NCBI RefSeq assembly: GCF_025137375.1
Contig: NZ_CP073720.1
Coordinates: 9,634,501 to 9,698,500, forward strand
Source: Dactylosporangium fulvum
GTDB taxonomy: Bacteria > Actinomycetota > Actinomycetes > Mycobacteriales > Micromonosporaceae
DNA: 64,000 bases
Reading direction: 5' to 3'
The position numbers and the translations under genes are program-made. This document shows positions 15,247 through 22,353 of the stretch, in pieces. How positions within the stretch are numbered: the first letter of the stretch is position 1; each line of letters starts with the position of its first letter. Under the pieces are notes generated by a model. The model ran no database searches. It saw only the letters and a list, made by a program, of their open reading frames with translations, and was not told where the DNA came from.

Positions 15247-15693
15247 TCAGCCTTCCCCTCGGATCACGAGCCGGGTCCAGATGGTCACGACGCCCTCACC
15301 GTCGACGGTCGACACCTCGTGGCGGGTCGTCAGGAAGTCGTGCCCCGCACGGCTGCTGATCTCCTCCACGGTCATGACCGTGACCAGGTGGTCGCCGGCG
15401 ACGATCGGGCGCTCATACCGGAACGTCTGCCCGCCGTGCACGACCCGGCTGTAGTCCATGCCGAAGGCCTCGTCGTCGACGAGCTGCTGGCCGGCGTTCT
15501 GGCTGAGGATGATCGCGAACGTCGGCGGGGCGATGACGTCGGTGTACCCCTTGGCGCGCGCTTCGGCGAGATCGCGGTGCACCGGATCGGTGGCGAAGAC
15601 GGCGTCGGCGAACTCCCGGATCTTCTCGCGGCCCACCTCATATGGCGGGGTCGGCGGGAACACCCGGCCCAGGTACGACTGATCCAACGGCAT
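15247..15693 (-). CDS. hadA: FAS1-like/MaoC dehydratase partner, HadA-type subunit
   Basis: From the ATG at 15693 the product is 148 residues starting MPLDQSYLGR, the family N-terminus; the open frame upstream to 15864 runs into repeat DNA. It is a hot-dog-fold protein that lacks the catalytic Asp-His hydratase motif and is expected to provide the acyl-chain-binding half of the heterodimer with HadB. The segment GMDYSRVVHGGQTFRYERP is characteristic. hadA and hadB are one base apart. Upstream is the 1.2-kb repeat region. Confidence 0.92.
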   Translation of the reverse strand: MPLDQSYLGRVFPPTPPYEVGREKIREFADAVFATDPVHRDLAEARAKGYTDVIAPPTFAIILSQNAGQQLVDDEAFGMDYSRVVHGGQTFRYERPIVAGDHLVTVMTVEEISSRAGHDFLTTRHEVSTVDGEGVVTIWTRLVIRGEG

Positions 15694-15830
15694 GGTGTGC
15701 AACTTACCTGGCCGCCGCCCGTGCGCTCGCAACAGTCTTCCGCACCGCCACCGGACGGCCGGGTGACTGTCGGTCTGGTGGCTGTTCACACGTGGATGAG
15801 GTGCGGACCGGCTCGCACCTGCCACCTCAT

Positions 15831-15879
15831 GATCGCTGTCTTGCCGCTGGGCCTCCTGGCCCACTTCGCGACAGCGATC
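15831..15879. repeat. Palindromic repeat 1 of the hadA-rpmG gap
   Basis: Outer arms GATCGCTGTC and GACAGCGATC (10 bp, perfect) enclose an imperfect inner stem ending in GGGCC/GGCCC around a 4-nt loop. It is preceded by CTCAT, so the unit begins with the same TCATGATCG string as the two palindromes downstream. No gene covers it. Confidence 0.75.
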
Positions 15880-15936
15880 TTCCGACCGTCATCGCGCCGT
15901 CGTGACAGCGGGCGCGCGGCCGGGACGCGGCCGCTC

Positions 15937-15990
15937 ATGATCGTGGGAAACTTCGTGCTGCCTGGACGGCACGAAGCTTCCCACGATCAT
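15937..15990. repeat. Palindromic repeat 2 of the hadA-rpmG gap
   Basis: Arms of 22 bp (ATGATCGTGGGAAACTTCGT and on, paired with 15969-15990) match at 21 of 22 positions around a 10-nt loop. The left arm resembles the left half of the repeat at 61336. It is too AT-neutral and symmetric to be coding and could fold as a long hairpin in DNA or RNA. Confidence 0.85.
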
Positions 15991-16057
15991 GGACAGTCGG
16001 ATGCGACCCGTTTCGGTCCGCTTTGATGTCCGTTTACAGCTCCGCTGCGCTGGAGGC

Positions 16058-16290
16058 TCATGATCGTGGAACTTTTCGGGGCCTGGGAGCCTGTTGCGCA
16101 ATTCGGATCCCTCTCGCGTCAACCCCGACAACCGCGCCGATCTTGGAGTTGTGGTCCTTGACAAATCCGGACAAATTCGGAGGTTCATGGCGCCACAACT
16201 CCAAGATCGGCGCGTAGTTGGGCCGCCAACGCTGTCCCAGCGAATTGCGCAACAGGCTCCTGGGACACCGAAGAAACTCCACGATCGTGA
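16058..16290. repeat. Nested 233-bp palindromic element
   Basis: Outer arms (16058-16105 and 16241-16290) are imperfect inverted repeats beginning TCATGATCGTGGA, with a perfect 19-bp inner portion GAGCCTGTTGCGCAATTCG. Inside lies a second perfect 22-bp inverted repeat (16133-16154 with 16193-16214, core GCCGATCTTGGAGTTGTGG). The segment 16214-16259 matches 61366-61411 in inverted orientation at 44 of 46 positions. There is no transposase gene; the structure resembles a miniature inverted-repeat element or a compound intergenic palindrome. Confidence 0.85.
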
Positions 16291-16388
16291 GTCACGGCCG
16301 GCTGGCGACCGCCTGCTGATCGCCGCTCCCCGGCTGCCTCGGTCGCGCCCGCGGCCTCGCGGCTCCCGCCATGCCCGTCGTCTCGCCC

Positions 16389-16720
16389 GCGCCGTCGTGG
16401 CAGTGGTCTTGCGACCGTCGCCGCGCCTTTCGGCTCCGCGGCTTCCGCCGTGCCGGCTCGCGCCGCTGTGGCAGCGACCTCGCGCCCATCACCGCGCCCA
16501 CGGCTTCCGCTGTGCTGGCCCGCGCCGCTGTGGCAGCGGCCTCGCGACCATCACCACGCCTGCGGCTCCGCGGCTACTGCCATGCCGCCCGCGCCACCGT
16601 GACAGCGACCTCGCAGCCGTCACCGCGCCTGGGCCTCCGCCGTGCCCGCCCGCGCCGCTGTGGCAGCAGCCTCGCGACCGTCGCCGCGCCCGCCGCGCTC
16701 GCGAGCGGCCGCTGTGGCCT
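16389..16720. repeat. Degenerate GC-rich tandem repeat, period 61-70 bp
   Basis: About five copies, starting near 16389, 16459, 16521, 16590 and 16651, share a CGCGCCGCTGTGGCAGCGAC...CGACCGTCACCGCGCC theme, then decay. Long open frames across it on the plus strand are repetitive Arg/Pro/Ala translations without protein features, so it is regarded as non-coding. The phrase GACAGCGATCTTCCGACCGT near 15870 is related. Confidence 0.7.
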
Positions 16721-16829
16721 CGTGACGAGCACTGTGTCTGGGCCCAGCCGCCGCAACCACTGCCCGGCCGGGACGGTGCGGATCACCCGGACGCGTCCAC
16801 GGCCCGTCAACCGCTCAGCTACGCAAACG

Positions 16830-16862
16830 AACAGCGCCCCGGCCGGCGGCAGGGGCGCTGTT
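16830..16862 (-). terminator. rpmG terminator
   Basis: A perfect 11-bp stem (AACAGCGCCCC / GGGGCGCTGTT) with an 11-nt GC-rich loop begins 19 bp after the rpmG stop codon. It separates rpmG from the repeat-filled gap. Confidence 0.8.
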
Positions 16863-16880
16863 GGAAAAGTCGTCGAACGA

Positions 16881-17048
16881 CTACCGGGTCTCGCGGTGGA
16901 TGGTGTGCTTGCCATCGCGCGGGCAGAACTTCTTCAGCTCAATGCGGTCCGGATCGTTACGGCGGTTCTTCTTGGTGATGTAGTTGCGCTCTTTGCACTC
17001 CGTGCACGCCAGCGTGATCTTCGGACGAACGTCGGTCGCCTTGGCCAT
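16881..17048 (-). CDS. rpmG: Ribosomal protein bL33
   Basis: The 55-residue protein starts at 17048 with a GAAGGAAGG Shine-Dalgarno; an in-frame upstream start is ignored. It has the bL33 hallmarks [20 protein letters not shown] and the C-terminal FCP. Only some of the four possible zinc cysteines are present: C and C in ACTEC are present, the C-terminal pair is reduced to one (FCPRDGKH). So this is an intermediate, probably Zn-poor form. Its place upstream of hadAB and tRNA-Trp is the standard actinobacterial order. Confidence 0.97.
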   Translation of the reverse strand: MAKATDVRPKITLACTECKERNYITKKNRRNDPDRIELKKFCPRDGKHTIHRETR

Positions 17049-17146
17049 GGCGAAGTGCCTTCCTTCAAGCGGGGAGTCAGATCCAGCGAACCAGCATAGC
17101 GGCTCACACAGACGGACGCCCAATTGGGCGTCCTATGGTGCTTCTG

Positions 17147-17219
17147 TAGCGGTGGCCGGACTTGAACCGGCGACACAGCGATTATGAGCCGCTTGCTCTG
17201 CCATCTGAGCTACACCGCC
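17147..17219 (-). tRNA. trnM: tRNA-Met (anticodon CAT)
   Basis: The 73-nt minus-strand cloverleaf has acceptor GGCGGTG with CACCGCT (one G-U pair), D-arm TAGCTCAGATGGCAGAGCA, anticodon loop CTCATAA and T-arm GGTTCAAGTCC. The paired 1:72 position and D-arm point to an elongator rather than an initiator tRNA. It lies 27 bp after tRNA-Thr in transcription order. Confidence 0.96.
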
Positions 17220-17251
17220 GCGGCGGACTCGATGCCTCAAGCCCGGTCTCG

Positions 17252-17324
17252 AGCCCCCTTACGGAATCGAACCGTAGACCTTCTCCTTACCATGGAGACG
17301 CTCTGCCGACTGAGCTAAGGGGGC
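17252..17324 (-). tRNA. trnT: tRNA-Thr (anticodon GGT)
   Basis: The 73-nt minus-strand cloverleaf has acceptor GCCCCCTT with AAGGGGGC, D-arm TAGCTCAGTCGGCAGAGC, an anticodon loop with GGT, and T-arm GGTTCGATTCC. It is the first of the tRNA-Thr, tRNA-Met, rpmG string. Confidence 0.97.
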
Positions 17325-17415
17325 GCGTCAGGTGCGTTCCCGCACAGGCGCCCGCTAAGCGTACACGGCCCCCGCCCGGGCACGAAATCGAGTTCCCCAC
17401 TTTCGGTTGCTCGCC

Positions 17416-19965
17416 CTATGGAACGGCTCGCAACCAGCGAACCTCCCCTGCCGGGGCGATGGTCGGATCGGCGTCCGTCTGCACCTGGAGCCAGGATTCG
17501 AAGCGGTCGTACGGCAGCGCGCGACTGAACAGGAACCCCTGCCCCATGTCGCAGCTCATGTCCTCGAGCAGCCCCAGGGTCAGCTCGCTCTCGACCCCCT
17601 CGGCGACGACCGCGAGGCCGAAGTGGTCGGCCATGTCGACGATCGTACGCACGATCGCGAGATCGCTGGGTGACGTGGCCATGCCCTGCACGAACGTACG
17701 GTCGATCTTGACCTCCTGCACCGGCAGGCGGCTGAGGTCGGCGAACGACACGCGCCCGGCGCCGAAGTCGTCGACGGAGAGCCGGACGCCGAGGTCGCGG
17801 AGCCGGTTGAGCACCGGCAGGCTCCGGCCGCCGCCCAGCAGCTCCTCCTCCTCGGAGATCTCCAGGATGAGCCGGTCGGCGGGCACGCCGTGCTCGTCGA
17901 GCAGCTCGGAGATCTGCAGCGGCAGGTCGGCGTCGCTCAGGGTCCGCGCCGAGAGGTTGACGGCCACCGACAGCGGACGGCCCGCGTCGGCCCACTCCCG
18001 GGCCCGGCGGACGCCTTCCCGCAGGACCACGCCGTTGAGCCGGGCCAGCTGGCCGGTGTGCTCCGCGACGGCCACGAAGTCGGGCGGCGCCACCTGGCCG
18101 TGCACCGGGTGCTCCCAGCGGGCGAGGCACTCGACGCCGACCAGCCGGCGGTCCTTCAGGGCGACCTTCGGCTGGAAGTACACCTCGAGCTCACCGGACG
18201 TCAGGGCCGCCTGGAGGTCGGCGGCGAGCCCGACCCGGCGGACCGACCTGGACTGCAGCCCGGCGTTGAACAACTGGACGACCCCGCGGGACTTGGCGGC
18301 GTGGGTCGCCACGTGCGCCCGCTGGAGAAGCACCTCGGGCTCCGTGCCGTGGTCGGGATAGATCGAGACACCGACGTTGGTGTCGATGTCGATGGTGAGC
18401 ATCTCGATCACCATCCGGTCGCGCAGCCCGGCGCGCAGGGTGTCGGCAACGGTCACGGCAGCGTCGGCGTTGGCGGTGCGCAGCTCGACCGCGAACTCGT
18501 CGTCGCCGACCCGCGCCACGAGGGCTCCCTGTGGGGCCAGGCCGCGCAGCCGACGGGCGACCTCGATGAGCACCTTGTCGCCGGCAGCGTGCCCGAGCGA
18601 GTCGTTGACCTGGCGCAACGCGACGACGTCGAAGAGCAGGACCGCGACGACCTCGCGCGGCCCGCGGCCGGTCATCGCCTCGCCGAGCGCCTCCAGCATC
18701 CGGCGCCGGTTGGCGAGCCCGGTCAGCGCGTCGTGGTTGGCGTCGTACTGCAACCGGTCGACCAGGCGGCTGTTCTCGACGGCCACGCCGACGTGCGCGG
18801 ACAGCGTCTCCAGCAGCTGCTGGTCCTCGGCACCGAAGGCGGTGCGCTCCCCCAGCCGGCCGGCGACCTCGAGTGTGCCGACCATCACGCCGCTGGACCG
18901 CAGCGGCACCACGATGATGTCCTTCACCCCGGCGTCCTGCAGCACCGAGCGCAGCTCCGCGTCGCCGATCTTCGGCCCGACCGCGACCGTACCTCCGGTC
19001 CGCATCGCCATCTGACGGAACAGGTCGGGCGTCGGCGCGTTGTCGAGCAGGCCCTGGTAGTCGAACCGGGCGGAGAGCAGCAACTCCTGGTGACGCCCCT
19101 GCGCGGGCACCCACAGCGTCGCGGAGTCGGCCGCCAGCAGCGCGCGGACCCGGGCGAGGAGCACGTCGGGCAGGGTCCCGTCGTGGTTGGTGGTCGCGAC
19201 GTCCTGGGTCAGCGCGTACATCTCGGTGAGGCTCTTGTGCTGCCGGAGGAACTGCGCATATGCCTGATAGGCGACGGCGAGCACCGCCGCCAAGGCGACC
19301 AGCAGGATGCTCGCCCACTTGCTCGCGTGGAGCGTCAGCAGCATGACCAGGCCGATGACGATGTTGACGCCCACGACCGCGAACGTGGGCACCGCCGTGC
19401 GCAGGAACTGCGGAAGATAGGCGGGCCCCTGGAGCACCGCCATGACGCCCGAGATCGCCGTCAAGGAGACGATGTTGCCGGCGACGATCGCCGCGCCGAG
19501 CACGAACCACGTCCATGGGTCACCGGCCTCGCCGAGACCCAGTTGGAGAACAACGAGATTGGCCGCGGCCACGCTGGCGATGTGGCCCGCCGCGTTGAAG
19601 GTGACCTTGTGCGGATCGAGCCGGGCGGTCGACACGCTCCAGATCAGGCCGGCAACCAGCCGCACGGCGATGGCGAGCAACGGCGACAGGTAGAACAGCG
19701 TGAGCAGGACCGGAATGTCGTTCAGATGGGCGACGAGCCCCTGCCGACGCACGTCGAACCGCAACTGCATGTGCGTGGCGAGCACGGCGAGCAGCAGCAG
19801 GACCGGCACGAACTGGATGTCGTGATCGAGCTCCTTGACCCGGTCGGAGAACATCACCGGGAGCGAAAGCAGCACACCCAGGACAAACAGCGGCCCGGTG
19901 ATCAGCCAGGCATAGCGGTCGGTTCGGCTGACCGGCCTCTTCGGAGCTGGCACCCCATTCCCCAA
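17416..19965 (-). CDS. Membrane GAF-GGDEF-EAL cyclic-di-GMP protein
   Basis: The 849-residue protein has a membrane-spanning N-terminal sensor region (about residues 18-255, six to eight helices), a GAF-like domain (about 270-410), a GGDEF domain (about 425-580) and an EAL domain (about 595-835). The diguanylate cyclase signature reads GDDEF (about residue 487) and no RxxD inhibitory site precedes it. The EAL signature reads ECL (about 612), but the other phosphodiesterase residues are visible: NLSAR, EIS, DDFG, KIDR, AEGVES and QGFLF. It could degrade c-di-GMP, while cyclase activity is doubtful. A small exported peptide gene lies just upstream on the same strand. Confidence 0.93.
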   Translation of the reverse strand: MGNGVPAPKRPVSRTDRYAWLITGPLFVLGVLLSLPVMFSDRVKELDHDIQFVPVLLLLAVLATHMQLRFDVRRQGLVAHLNDIPVLLTLFYLSPLLAIAVRLVAGLIWSVSTARLDPHKVTFNAAGHIASVAAANLVVLQLGLGEAGDPWTWFVLGAAIVAGNIVSLTAISGVMAVLQGPAYLPQFLRTAVPTFAVVGVNIVIGLVMLLTLHASKWASILLVALAAVLAVAYQAYAQFLRQHKSLTEMYALTQDVATTNHDGTLPDVLLARVRALLAADSATLWVPAQGRHQELLLSARFDYQGLLDNAPTPDLFRQMAMRTGGTVAVGPKIGDAELRSVLQDAGVKDIIVVPLRSSGVMVGTLEVAGRLGERTAFGAEDQQLLETLSAHVGVAVENSRLVDRLQYDANHDALTGLANRRRMLEALGEAMTGRGPREVVAVLLFDVVALRQVNDSLGHAAGDKVLIEVARRLRGLAPQGALVARVGDDEFAVELRTANADAAVTVADTLRAGLRDRMVIEMLTIDIDTNVGVSIYPDHGTEPEVLLQRAHVATHAAKSRGVVQLFNAGLQSRSVRRVGLAADLQAALTSGELEVYFQPKVALKDRRLVGVECLARWEHPVHGQVAPPDFVAVAEHTGQLARLNGVVLREGVRRAREWADAGRPLSVAVNLSARTLSDADLPLQISELLDEHGVPADRLILEISEEEELLGGGRSLPVLNRLRDLGVRLSVDDFGAGRVSFADLSRLPVQEVKIDRTFVQGMATSPSDLAIVRTIVDMADHFGLAVVAEGVESELTLGLLEDMSCDMGQGFLFSRALPYDRFESWLQVQTDADPTIAPAGEVRWLRAVP

Positions 19966-19983
19966 TCACCCGGGCACAGGGCC

Positions 19984-20003
19984 ACGGTCAGCCGAACGAC
20001 CGT
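19984..20003 (-). terminator. Weak hairpin between the exported peptide gene and the GGDEF-EAL gene
   Basis: ACGGTC and GACCGT form a 6-bp stem with an 8-nt loop directly after the stop of the 71-residue peptide gene. It could be a weak terminator; the two genes may still share a transcript. Confidence 0.3.
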
Positions 20004-20007
20004 TGCG

Positions 20008-20223
20008 TCAGTCCCAGCTGTAATCCTCTGTCACGAAGAGGTGGTCCTGCTGGCCGATGGGCGTCCCACCGATGATCGTCACCACGCCCGAGACCGAAGT
20101 GAACCGGGCCGATGAAGCGTCGGCGGCCTGCGCCGACAATGCAGAGACACCAAGGGCGGCAACACTCACGCCCATCGTCACCGCCAGACGGAACACCCAC
20201 CGGCCGAGCATCTTGTCGCGCAT
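20008..20223 (-). CDS. Small exported protein, unknown function
   Basis: The 71-residue product has a clear signal peptide: basic MRDKMLGRWVFR, a hydrophobic core, and a likely cleavage after SAQA near residue 33. The mature peptide of about 38 residues starts ADASS and ends HLFVTEDYSWD, with no cysteines. An AGGAG Shine-Dalgarno lies 7 nt before the ATG, which makes the gene credible despite its size. It precedes the GGDEF-EAL gene by 42 bp on the same strand. I do not recognise a family; small secreted peptides of this look are common in Micromonosporaceae. Confidence 0.7.
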   Translation of the reverse strand: MRDKMLGRWVFRLAVTMGVSVAALGVSALSAQAADASSARFTSVSGVVTIIGGTPIGQQDHLFVTEDYSWD

Positions 20224-20439
20224 CAGTCGCTCCTATGCGTTGCAGTGACACCTGGTCCGGTTTGGTTACCCACGATCGTGCCACAGCCCACGCATCTACC
20301 AACAGAGCGACGGCCAGGATGACTCGCTCCCACGGAAGAATCGACCTTTCGGCCGATTTCAACTCTGGCGAATCGGCTATAACAGCTCGTCGGACGCCCC
20401 TCCCAGGCAACTTTTCCGGGTCTCGGGGAGTCGGGACGG

Positions 20440-20655
20440 TCAGACCTCCCGCCAACCGGATTCAGGATCCAGCACGGAGGACTCCACCCACTCGACGGCC
20501 GCCACCTGCGAGTCGAACGTCCGGGTGCGCACCCGCCCCTCCGGCCCGCCGCGCCGCAGCTCGACCTGCCATCTGTCGGCCGTCGCGTTACGCACGAAGA
20601 CGTCCCGTCGCACCAGCCGCGACCAGCGCCCGTTCCACCACTGCCTCGAGTTCAT
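20440..20655 (-). CDS. Small conserved-looking hypothetical protein
   Basis: The 71-residue product is rich in Trp and Arg ([20 protein letters not shown]) and has alternating hydrophobic and charged residues suggesting a small beta-rich fold. It lacks membrane segments and cysteines. It is divergent from nuoI with about 60 bp between the two starts, so the two probably share a promoter region. I do not recognise the family. The 216 bp upstream of the exported peptide gene (20224-20439) shows no further gene. Confidence 0.6.
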   Translation of the reverse strand: MNSRQWWNGRWSRLVRRDVFVRNATADRWQVELRRGGPEGRVRTRTFDSQVAAVEWVESSVLDPESGWREV

Positions 20656-20718
20656 GGGGACATATTAGAACTGGTGTACGACAATTTTCGGGTCCTGGCG
20701 CCCCGTAGGATGAAGGCT

Positions 20719-21234
20719 ATGGAGTTTCCGGGGAAGGGCCTCGCCAAGGGACTCGCCGTCACGCTCGGCACCATGACCAAGCGGGCGCACACCCAGCAGT
20801 ACCCGGACGTCGAGCCGGACCTACCGCCCCGCTCCCGCGGCGTGATCGCGCTGATCGAGGAGAACTGCACCGTCTGCATGCTGTGCGCCCGGGAGTGCCC
20901 GGACTGGTGCATCTACATCGACTCGCACAAGGAAGAGGTACAGGTCCCCGGTGCGGCCCGGCCGCGCCAGCGCAACGTGCTCGACCGGTTCGCGATCGAC
21001 TTCTCGTTGTGCATGTACTGCGGGATCTGCGTCGAGGTCTGCCCGTTCGACGCGCTGCACTGGTCCCCCGAGTTCGAATACGCCGAGCACGACATCCGCG
21101 AGTTGCTGCACGAGAAGGACCGGCTCGAGGAGTGGGTGGCCACGGTGCCCGCGCCGCCGGCCCACGACGAGCACGGCGAGCCCGCCAAGGAGCAGACCGC
21201 CGCCGCGAAACGCTCCGGTCGCACCGACGGCTGA
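20719..21234 (+). CDS. nuoI: NADH-quinone oxidoreductase subunit I (2x 4Fe-4S)
   Basis: The 171-residue protein carries two ferredoxin-type 4Fe-4S motifs, [12 protein letters not shown] near residue 50 and [12 protein letters not shown] near residue 97, which hold the N6a/N6b clusters that pass electrons toward NuoB. The ATG at 20719 gives the expected [16 protein letters not shown] start; a GTG at 20674 is a longer alternative. A charged tail of about 45 residues follows the second motif. It heads the plus-strand block, 265 bp before nuoJ. The peripheral partners NuoE, NuoF and NuoG are absent here. Confidence 0.93.
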   Translation: MEFPGKGLAKGLAVTLGTMTKRAHTQQYPDVEPDLPPRSRGVIALIEENCTVCMLCARECPDWCIYIDSHKEEVQVPGAARPRQRNVLDRFAIDFSLCMYCGICVEVCPFDALHWSPEFEYAEHDIRELLHEKDRLEEWVATVPAPPAHDEHGEPAKEQTAAAKRSGRTDG

Positions 21235-21499
21235 CCGATCCGGGGGCGGAGCGGATCGCGACGACCAACCGGCGCAATGTCCACCAACTGGCGCCGAGAC
21301 ACTCCCGGGCAGCGAAAATCGACCGGCGTCGGCATGCAGGAGACGGAGTCGGCGGCGACGGAACTGTCCGGCATGAGTGCCGAGCCGAGCCTCGTGGTGT
21401 CCCGCTTCAGAGCGTAGCGATCGGATCTCGCTGCGGGCCCGACGGTCGATTCCTGTCGGACCTTGGTGGCAGGATGTCGGCCATGAGGGTGGCGCAGCG

Positions 21500-22009
21500 A
21501 TGACCACAGCCGATGTGCTGATGGCCGCGCTCGGTGCGGTGGCACTGGGTGCGGGCCTGCTGGTGGTGACCACCCGGCACGTCGTGCGGGCCGGGTTGTG
21601 GCTCGTCGTCGCCCTCGGCGCGATCGCGGGGCTCTATCTGGTGCTCACCGCCGAGCTCGTCGCCTGGGTCCAGGTGCTGCTCTATGTCGGGGCCGTCGTC
21701 GTCCTGCTGCTCTTCGCGGTGATGCTCACCCGGGCACCGATCGGCGCCAGCGACGATCTCGACCGGGTCCGCTGGCCGGGTGCGCTCATCGGGGCCGGCG
21801 CGGGAGCGGGGCTCGCCGCCCTGCTGATCGACGCGTTCTGCTGGTCGCGGGTCGCGCTTCCCGAGCCCGGCACCGCCGAGCGGATCGGCGCGGCGCTGTT
21901 CCGCACCTGGGTCCTGCCGTTCGAGCTGATCTCCGTGCTGCTGCTCGCGGCCCTGGTGGGTGCGATCGTCGTGTCCAGACCCGACATCGGTTCGGGGAGG
22001 CGGCGCTGA
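21500..22009 (+). CDS. nuoJ: NADH-quinone oxidoreductase subunit J
   Basis: The 169-residue protein has five predicted membrane helices, as expected for NuoJ, a core membrane-arm subunit near the quinone site. The conserved VQVLLYVGAVVVLLLFAVML segment is present (about residues 55-75). The ATG at 21500 follows a GAGGGTGG Shine-Dalgarno; longer in-frame starts are not supported. Its stop overlaps the nuoK start (TGATG), so translation is coupled. The 265-bp gap after nuoI may hold a separate promoter for nuoJKLMN. Confidence 0.93.
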   Translation: MTTADVLMAALGAVALGAGLLVVTTRHVVRAGLWLVVALGAIAGLYLVLTAELVAWVQVLLYVGAVVVLLLFAVMLTRAPIGASDDLDRVRWPGALIGAGAGAGLAALLIDAFCWSRVALPEPGTAERIGAALFRTWVLPFELISVLLLAALVGAIVVSRPDIGSGRRR

Positions 22010-22353
22010 TGCATCCTGTGCTGCCGTTCACCATCGCGGCCCTGTTGTTCGGCATCGGGGTCTACGGCGTCATCGTCCGGCGCAACGCCGTGCTGCTGCT
22101 GATGGCCGTCGAGCTGATGCTCAACGCGGTCAACCTGGTCTTCGTCACCGCCGACGCCACCATCCGGGCCGCCGCGCCGCACGCCGGCCAGTCGTTCGCG
22201 CTGTTCGTGATCGTGCTGGCGGCTGCCGAGATCGGCGTAGGCCTTGCGCTGATCCTCCAGCTCTACCGGCTGCACCGCAGCGTCGGCGTCGACGAGGTGG
22301 AGCTGACCGAGCCGAACCGGCCGGCCGGCGACGACGTGGAGGTGTCGGCGTGA
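22009..22353 (+). CDS. nuoK: NADH-quinone oxidoreductase subunit K
   Basis: The 114-residue protein has three membrane helices, with the conserved proton-channel glutamate in LLMAVELMLNAVNL (about residue 37) and a second one in AAAEIGVGLAL (about residue 73). It overlaps nuoJ (TGATG) and nuoL (GTGA). A polar C-terminal tail of about 20 residues extends beyond the last helix. Confidence 0.95.
   Translation: MHPVLPFTIAALLFGIGVYGVIVRRNAVLLLMAVELMLNAVNLVFVTADATIRAAAPHAGQSFALFVIVLAAAEIGVGLALILQLYRLHRSVGVDEVELTEPNRPAGDDVEVSA

Noticed and set aside
15937-16290. CRISPR array
   Set aside because: The repeats are palindromes of differing sequence, without regular identical repeats and unique spacers, and no cas genes are nearby.
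16094-17099. Long plus-strand open frames over the hadA-rpmG gap (294 and 242 codons)
   Set aside because: They consist of translated repeats rich in Arg, Pro and Ala, overlap rpmG on the opposite strand and show no domain or ribosome-binding site.
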